DNA from: Haloglomus litoreum
GTDB taxonomy: Archaea; Halobacteriota; Halobacteria; Halobacteriales; Haloarculaceae
Assembly (NCBI RefSeq): GCF_029338515.1
Contig: NZ_CP119988.1
Span: 2,790,001-2,854,000 of the forward strand
Length of the DNA: 64,000 nt
Direction of reading: 5' to 3'
Part shown: one piece after another, positions 59,614 through 64,000 of the stretch
Numbering within the stretch: position 1 is the first letter of the stretch
Layout of the letters: every line of letters begins with the position of its first letter
Made by a program: the position numbers and the translations under genes
Notes under the pieces: generated by a model
Seen by the model: the letters and a program-made list of their open reading frames with translations, nothing else
What the model was told of the DNA's origin: nothing
The model's database searches: none

Positions 59614-59840
59614 TACCAGCGGTCGATCCGCTCCCAGTTCGAGTCGACGACGAACGGGAGCGCCAGCAGCACCGTGATGAGGAGGATGGAGAAGACATCA
59701 CCGGGGATGCCGAGCCGCGAACTCGGGATGGCCGACCCGAGGAACGCGCCGGTGTGCGAGCCGGCGATGACGAACAGTAACTGCCGGACGCTCCGTCGCC
59801 GCCGATCCGACCGAGTGGCCACCTGCTGGTCCTGGCTCAT
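59595..59840 (-). CDS. Small two-helix membrane protein
   Basis: 81 residues. A basic N-terminus (RSDRRRRSVRQLLFVIAGSH) and two membrane helices (FVIAGSHTGAFLGSAIP, VFSILLITVLLALPFVV), ending in SNWERIDRWYQERFE. No family recognised. The stop overlaps the GINS stop by 19 nt, tail to tail. The start at 59840 is followed by a Gln-rich head (MSQDQQVATRS). Confidence 0.68.
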   Translation of the reverse strand: MSQDQQVATRSDRRRRSVRQLLFVIAGSHTGAFLGSAIPSSRLGIPGDVFSILLITVLLALPFVVDSNWERIDRWYQERFE

Positions 59841-60230
59841 GTTCCAGGGTGCGATTGCGCGCCCCAAAACCGGTCCGGCTTCGATGGACGGTGCATCCGT
59901 CACCCCCCGACACGAACCCACACCGCCAGCGTGTGTCCGGGCCGCGAATCGGCGCACATGACGCGAGTCGAATGCGCGCCCGCGCGCTCACCACCAGCGA
60001 CAGCCCGGCTCCCACCACCGCGACCACCACCACCATCGGCGTCACGTCCGGCCTCCCACCAAGGCGGCCGGACAACCCGCTGCCTGACGTGTGTCCGGCC
60101 TCCCACCGGTACACCCACCGTGCACCGGGGGTCGCGCTCTCGCGCTGCCCACCAAGGCGGCCGAACGACCCCGTTCCGTGCTCCGCTCCGTTTGCGGCCG
60201 CCCGCGCGGCCGACCGGGAGCCGTGGCGAG
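59841..60230. other. 390-nt gap with hairpin and CACCAAGGCGG repeats, no gene seen
   Basis: GC-rich. Frames open but look like noise. It has the hairpin at 60046-60073 and two further partial copies of its sequence (60092-60107 and 60149-60178). Confidence 0.55.
60046..60073. repeat. Hairpin GTCCGGCC...GGCCGGAC with CCACCAAGG loop, REP-like
   Basis: Perfect 8-bp stem around a 12-nt loop (TCCCACCAAGGC). The loop side CCCACCAAGGCGGCCG reappears at 60151-60166, and TGTCCGGCCTCCCACC at 60092-60107. Such units could be REP-like elements or terminators for the convergent genes on either side. Confidence 0.5.
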
Positions 60231-60881
60231 CTACTGGACCAGGCCGGAGACGACGCGTGACTCGGCCTTGCGCAGGTGCTCGTCGACGGTCGAGGGGGCA
60301 CAGCCGAGGTTGTCGGCGATGTCCTTGTGCGTCGCGCGCCGCGGGACGTCGTAGTAGCCCTCCTCGACGGCCGTCTCGAAGACCTCCAGCTGGCGGTCCG
60401 TCAGCGGCGAGAGCAGGTCCTCTCCACCGGGGACGTACGGACCGGCGTTCTCGACGGTGAAGTCGAGCGCGCTCGGCAGCTGGCCCAGGGCCTCGCGCAG
60501 GTTCCCGTGCGTGCCGACGAGCGTCGCCTTGAGGCCGCCCTCGGTGAACTCCAGCGGCGTGTCGATGATGAGGGCGTTCTCGTGGGCGATCTCGAGCAGG
60601 GCACTCCCGTCGTCCGGGGAGTCGGCCTGGACGAACGCGTGGAACCCCTCCTCCTCGACCTCGACGACGTCGTAGTCGCGGACGCTGGCCCGCTGGGAGA
60701 GCGCGGTCTCGAACGAGTCACGGTCGCCCAGTAGCCGGTACAGCAGGACGGTCGTCCCGTCGGCCCGTGCGTCGACGTGGAGGAGCTCCTCTCGCGTGAC
60801 GCTCCGGTGCCCCTCGATGAACCGGTCGACTGGGTGGATCGCGCGGTGCGTGGGTGACAGCGTGAGTTTGAGGTACTGCAT
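60231..60881 (-). CDS. Bat-type transcriptional regulator with HTH-10 domain
   Basis: 216 residues. N-terminal domain (residues 1-155) of the bacterio-opsin-activator kind with QYLKLTLSPTHRAIHPVDRF. The C-terminal HTH is LTDRQLEVFETAVEEGYYDV then ATHKDIADNLGCAPSTVDEH. The N-terminal part lacks PAS or GAF, so the ligand is unknown. TATA-like TTTAACCC lies about 50 nt upstream. Confidence 0.88.
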   Translation of the reverse strand: MQYLKLTLSPTHRAIHPVDRFIEGHRSVTREELLHVDARADGTTVLLYRLLGDRDSFETALSQRASVRDYDVVEVEEEGFHAFVQADSPDDGSALLEIAHENALIIDTPLEFTEGGLKATLVGTHGNLREALGQLPSALDFTVENAGPYVPGGEDLLSPLTDRQLEVFETAVEEGYYDVPRRATHKDIADNLGCAPSTVDEHLRKAESRVVSGLVQ

Positions 60882-61225
60882 TGTTGTTATGCCCCGGTTG
60901 CTCCCGGTGTACCTCCATCTGGATGCTACGGGTTAAAGAAGAAATTGACAACTGCGTCCAAAGGTTAGGTAGAGCGCCTCTAACCCAAGAATTCTACCCC
61001 AGGACCGATCGAAGGGGTACTTGAACACCCGGTGGAAACCTGGCACCCCATTTACCAGCGGTCGGCAGTCGCTGGGGGGTCGTTCCCCCGACGGCTCCGG
61101 CCATCCCGCCGACGTGAGCGCCGGAGGCCGGGCAACTGACCGGCGGCGGGCCGACGCAGCGGGGAGCATCCGGTGCACGCGCGCAGAGCATAACGACTAT
61201 GCGCGGGCCAATCCGAGTTCGGGGT
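60882..61225. other. 344-nt divergent intergenic region, no gene seen
   Basis: Between the Bat-type regulator and the DUF5785 gene. It has an AT-rich stretch at 60930-60950 (AAAGAAGAAATTGAC) for the left promoter and a GCATAACGACTATG element near 61190 for the right. Otherwise GC-rich. Confidence 0.6.
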
Positions 61226-61534
61226 ATGAGCGACTGGCCGCACGACCCCGACGGCGAGGAGGGGAGCGAGGGGATGCGCAAGTACGGACAGGCCATCCTC
61301 GCGAAGAAGCTCGACGAGGAGGAGGACTTCCCCCTCGAGCGCGACGCGTTCGTCGAGGAGTACGGCGATCACCCGGTCCGGCTGAACCACGACCGCGTCG
61401 TCAGCGTGGCCGACATCATGGAACACGTCGAGGAGGCGGAGTTCGAGGACTTCGTGGCGTTCCACAAGGCGGTCGGACACGCGATGCGCGAGAACGATAT
61501 GTGGGAGATCACGCCCGAGGAGATCGGTCGGTAG
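61226..61534 (+). CDS. DUF5785-like protein
   Basis: 102 residues, acidic and mostly helical: SDWPHDPDGEEGSEGMRKYG, AILAKKLDEEEDFPLERDAF and FVAFHKAVGHAMRENDMWEI. It resembles a conserved haloarchaeal family (DUF5785) of unknown function. The ATG at 61226 is chosen since the conserved part starts there. Confidence 0.75.
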   Translation: MSDWPHDPDGEEGSEGMRKYGQAILAKKLDEEEDFPLERDAFVEEYGDHPVRLNHDRVVSVADIMEHVEEAEFEDFVAFHKAVGHAMRENDMWEITPEEIGR

Positions 61535-61665
61535 CCGCACGGAGACCGGGCCGACGGCCCGCCCCCGGCCCCGAACTCGACAGCGCCACCGAGCGGCCGC
61601 ACCGAACCACATCTCGGAACCGTGAACGGTAACGCATTTACTACGCACCCCCGGAGTCTCCGGCA

Positions 61666-62439
61666 GTGACGAACACGCAGGTCACCCTCGTTCAGATCGA
61701 CAACTACGGGCCGTGGACGGTCACGCCGGAACCGCGTCGCGAGGTCGACCTCCAGACGCTCCAGTCCCGGCTGTACGCAGACCTCTCGCAGCTCATCGGC
61801 AACCGCGACGGGTACGTCTTCTTCACCCGCTTCGACAACATGATCGCGGTCACCAACGGGCTGGACCGCGAGGCCCACGCCCTGGTCCAGGAGTCGGTCG
61901 CGAACCGGTACCCGGTGACGGTGTCGCTGGGTGTTGCAACCGACCCCTCGCCCGCTGCCGCGCTCGGTGACGCGACGGACCTCCTGCAGGCCGCCGGCAG
62001 CGCCCAGGACGAGGACCGGACCCAGATCCTCGGTGGCGGGTTCCTCGCCGAGGACGACCGCACCGACGATGACGTCCAGATCGCCCACTTCGACGTGATC
62101 GACGCCACCGGGAAGTACACGGACCGGCTCAACGCCTTCGACTCGTTCATCCAGATCGAGCAGGGGTACGCCGAACTGATGCGGCATATGCGCCGGGCGC
62201 ACGACTCGCTGTCGTTCTTCGTCGGCGGCGACAACGTCATCGCGGTCTGTCCGGACCTGGACCGGGCCGCCTACCGCGACGCCGTCGACCACGTCGCCGG
62301 CGAGGTCGACGTCGACCTGCAGGTGGGCGTCGGCCGTGCGAGAACCGCGCAGGATGCCGGGATGGGCGCGAAGCACGCCCTGGAGACCTGCCGGCACGAG
62401 GGCACGACCGTCGAGTTCGCGGACGGCCACGAGATTTAA
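61666..62439 (+). CDS. gch3: GTP cyclohydrolase III (IIa)
   Basis: 257 residues, GTG start. Archaeal enzyme that opens GTP to 2-amino-5-formylamino-6-ribosylamino-pyrimidinone 5'-phosphate, entering riboflavin and F420 synthesis. It has two nucleotidyl-cyclase-like repeats: VTLVQIDNYGPWTVTPEPRR with GYVFFTRFDNMIAVTNGLD, and IAHFDVIDATGKYTDRLNAF with LSFFVGGDNVIAVCPDLD. The GGDN and paired Asp fit the family metal site. Length matches. Confidence 0.92.
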   Translation: MTNTQVTLVQIDNYGPWTVTPEPRREVDLQTLQSRLYADLSQLIGNRDGYVFFTRFDNMIAVTNGLDREAHALVQESVANRYPVTVSLGVATDPSPAAALGDATDLLQAAGSAQDEDRTQILGGGFLAEDDRTDDDVQIAHFDVIDATGKYTDRLNAFDSFIQIEQGYAELMRHMRRAHDSLSFFVGGDNVIAVCPDLDRAAYRDAVDHVAGEVDVDLQVGVGRARTAQDAGMGAKHALETCRHEGTTVEFADGHEI

Positions 62440-62524
62440 TACACCGGGACGCTCCGGTGTTCCGCCCCGAATGTGGGGAAAGGAACCGCTGTATGGTGAA
62501 ATCCGGGTTTCATCTTTGACAGAC

Positions 62525-62532
62525 TTTATATA
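62525..62532 (+). promoter_or_regulatory. TATA box TTTATATA for the binding-protein gene
   Basis: Centre about 31 nt before the ATG at 62559; a second AT-rich AATATAAG follows. Strong promoter with a very short leader. Confidence 0.7.
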
Positions 62533-62558
62533 TTCTCCAATATAAGGGAACAGTTGAC

Positions 62559-63887
62559 ATGACACGGGAATACCGACGTCGTGATGTAGTGAAAGGTGCT
62601 GCCGGTCTCGGTGCTGTCGCGGGAGTCGCCGGCTGCACGCAGCTGGGTGGCGATGGCGGTGACGGTGGCGGTGGTGACGGCGGTGACGGTGGTGACGGTG
62701 GCTCCGGGGGAGCAGAGGCACTCGTCGTCATCGGCTATCCGGAGTCCGGGGTCCAGCTGTTCAAGGACTTCTACAGCGACTTCGACACCGACGTGCCCAT
62801 CTTCGTCACTGACGGCCTGAAGGCCCCGGAACTGCCGGGGCAGGTCGGCAACGACATGAGCAACGTGACGGGGACGGCCCCGACCGCGGCCGGGCCGGGC
62901 CAGGAGTTCTTCACCAACCGATTCCAGGAGGAGTTCGGTGCCGAGCCGGGCGTGTTCACCTCGCAGGCGTACGACGCCAGCGCGGTCCTGATGCTCGCCA
63001 ACCTCGCCGCCGGTGAGAACAACGGGAAGGCCGTCCGCGACCAGATGCGCGCGGTCGCCAACCCGAGTGGCGAGGAGTTCGGTCCGTCCGAACTCGCCGA
63101 CGCCGTGGAGGCCGTCGCGGCCGGCGACGACATCAACTACGCCGGTGCCTCCTCGTCGGTCAACTTCGACGAGAACGGCGACATGCGCGCGGTCACCTAC
63201 GAGGTGTTCGGCTTCACCTCCGACGGCGTGACCCAGCAGAGCACCATCGACTTCGGCGGTGGTGGCGGCGATGGCGGCTCCTCCGCCGACTACCCCGGCT
63301 CCTCGTCGGGCCGCACCGTGAAGTTCGGCGTCCTGATGCCGCTCACCGGCGACCTCGCCCCGGTCGGGAAGCCGATCCGCGACGGTGCCATCCTGCCGGC
63401 CCGCCAGCTCGAGGGGAACACGGACTTCACCTTCGACTACCAGGTCGAGGACACGCAGACCAACCCCGACGCCGGGGTCTCGGCCGCGGAGACGCTGGTC
63501 AACGCCGGCTACCCGGCGGTCACCGGCCCGGCCTCCTCCGGTGTGAACCTGCAGGTCTCGAAGCAGGTCTTCATCCCGAGCAAGGTCGTCGGCTGCTCGC
63601 CCTCCTCGACCTCGCCCACCGTGACGACGCTCGAGGACAACGACTACATCTACCGGACGCCGCCGAGCGACGCGCTGCAGGGCCAGGTCCTCGCACAGCT
63701 GGCTGCCGACAACGACGTCTCCAGCGTCTCCACGCTGTACGTCAACAACGACTACGGCCAGGCGCTCAGCCAGTCGTTCAAGAAGGCCTTCGAGGACAAC
63801 CACGACGGCACCGTGCCCCAGCAGGTCGCCTTCGAGAAGCAGAAGTCCTCGTACACCTCGCAGCTCAACACGGCGCTCGGGCAGTAA
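62559..63887 (+). CDS. Leu/Ile/Val-type substrate-binding lipoprotein, circularly permuted order
   Basis: 442 residues. Tat signal YRRRDVVKGAAGLGAVAGVAGC with lipobox (Cys26), then a Gly/Asp linker. The receptor halves are in reverse of the usual order. Residues about 52-228 match the usual C-terminal half (EALVVIGYPESGVQLFKDFY, FTSQAYDASAVLMLANLAAG, VNFDENGDMRAVTYEVFGFT). A Gly/Ser linker follows, and residues 254-442 match the N-terminal half (VKFGVLMPLTGDLAPVGKPI, YPAVTGPASSGVNLQ, YVNNDYGQALSQSFKKAF). The join in a normal protein, SQLNTALGQ to EALVVIGY, is at the two ends here. It should bind an amino acid or similar ligand; no permease genes are seen before the window end. Confidence 0.88.
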   Translation: MTREYRRRDVVKGAAGLGAVAGVAGCTQLGGDGGDGGGGDGGDGGDGGSGGAEALVVIGYPESGVQLFKDFYSDFDTDVPIFVTDGLKAPELPGQVGNDMSNVTGTAPTAAGPGQEFFTNRFQEEFGAEPGVFTSQAYDASAVLMLANLAAGENNGKAVRDQMRAVANPSGEEFGPSELADAVEAVAAGDDINYAGASSSVNFDENGDMRAVTYEVFGFTSDGVTQQSTIDFGGGGGDGGSSADYPGSSSGRTVKFGVLMPLTGDLAPVGKPIRDGAILPARQLEGNTDFTFDYQVEDTQTNPDAGVSAAETLVNAGYPAVTGPASSGVNLQVSKQVFIPSKVVGCSPSSTSPTVTTLEDNDYIYRTPPSDALQGQVLAQLAADNDVSSVSTLYVNNDYGQALSQSFKKAFEDNHDGTVPQQVAFEKQKSSYTSQLNTALGQ

Positions 63888-64000
63888 GCGAACATCTCGG
63901 ATTTCTGAATTTTTCACCTCTCGACCGAAGAGCTTCGCCATTACTGCCCATATACGTGACTCTAGTCGCATATCTCGTCGAGAATCGGATAACGAGTCCT

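Noticed and set aside
59900-60301. Minus-strand ORF with repeated VVRPPWW peptide
   Set aside because: It arises from the hairpin repeat units; it overlaps the end of the Bat-type regulator in another frame and lacks a normal protein composition.
62650-62705. GGTGACGGTGGC-type repeats as a mobile element or array
   Set aside because: They encode the Gly/Asp linker behind the lipobox, common in haloarchaeal lipoproteins.
63888-64000. Start of another gene at the right edge
   Set aside because: Only an AT-rich stretch (TGAATTTTTCACC) and no convincing reading frame; it is more likely terminator and promoter sequence.

Overview
The window is a high-GC, gene-dense chromosomal stretch from a haloarchaeon (class Halobacteria; genus not resolvable from sequence alone). 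Supporting signs are strongly acidic proteins, AT-rich TATA elements about 25-30 nt before start codons (leaderless transcripts), twin-arginine lipoproteins including two halocyanins, archaeal DNA primase PriS with a GINS subunit, an archaeal 7S/SRP RNA and a tRNA-Glu(CTC). No insertion sequence, integrase, phage gene or CRISPR array is visible.

Layout. 1-8.8 kb: acyl-CoA metabolism (acetyl/propionyl-CoA synthetase cut by the left edge, methylmalonyl-CoA mutase catalytic subunit, methylmalonyl-CoA epimerase, a shortened AMP-binding protein) mixed with a GNAT enzyme, a Tat/pilin-like surface protein and a divergent EamA/Lrp pair. 9-21 kb: acyl-CoA dehydrogenase, an orphan molybdopterin formate-dehydrogenase-like enzyme, the SRP RNA, envelope proteins, a halocyanin and two UspA proteins. 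21.4-34 kb: a sulfur island with DsrE, two TusA, a rhodanese-metallo-beta-lactamase persulfide dioxygenase, a split YeeE/YedE transporter, sulfide:quinone oxidoreductase, DUF1641, a TSUP exporter with a small partner, two paralogous HTH regulators and a CoA-disulfide-reductase-like flavoprotein. 34-51 kb: mainly ion and solute transport (VIT/CCC1-like proteins, SLC13, Na+/Ca2+ exchanger, P-type Ca2+ ATPase, APC and MFS permeases) plus Hsp20, PAC2, DeoC, a second halocyanin and a CPBP protease. 51-64 kb: tRNA-Glu, a hydrolase, a GMC dehydrogenase with a probable small subunit, the priS-GINS replication pair, a Bat-type HTH regulator, GTP cyclohydrolase III and a solute-binding lipoprotein.

The sulfur island is the most coherent system. 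Sulfide would be oxidised by the SQR, sulfane sulfur passed over TusA/DsrE, persulfide oxidised by the rhodanese-MBL enzyme, and sulfite or thiosulfate moved by the YeeE and TSUP proteins. Seven copies of a short CAATAT-type motif sit before its transcription units, and two twin HTH regulators with an invariant Cys-x5-Cys pair lie beside it. I infer a self-contained sulfane-sulfur-responsive regulon.

The second standout is the lipoprotein at 62559-63887. It has the two halves of a Leu/Ile/Val-type periplasmic binding protein in reversed order, which looks like a natural circular permutation. Smaller oddities are a GINS protein with a linker of about 315 residues, a small membrane ORF in frame behind an amber stop, and a palindrome over the EamA promoter next to an Lrp gene.
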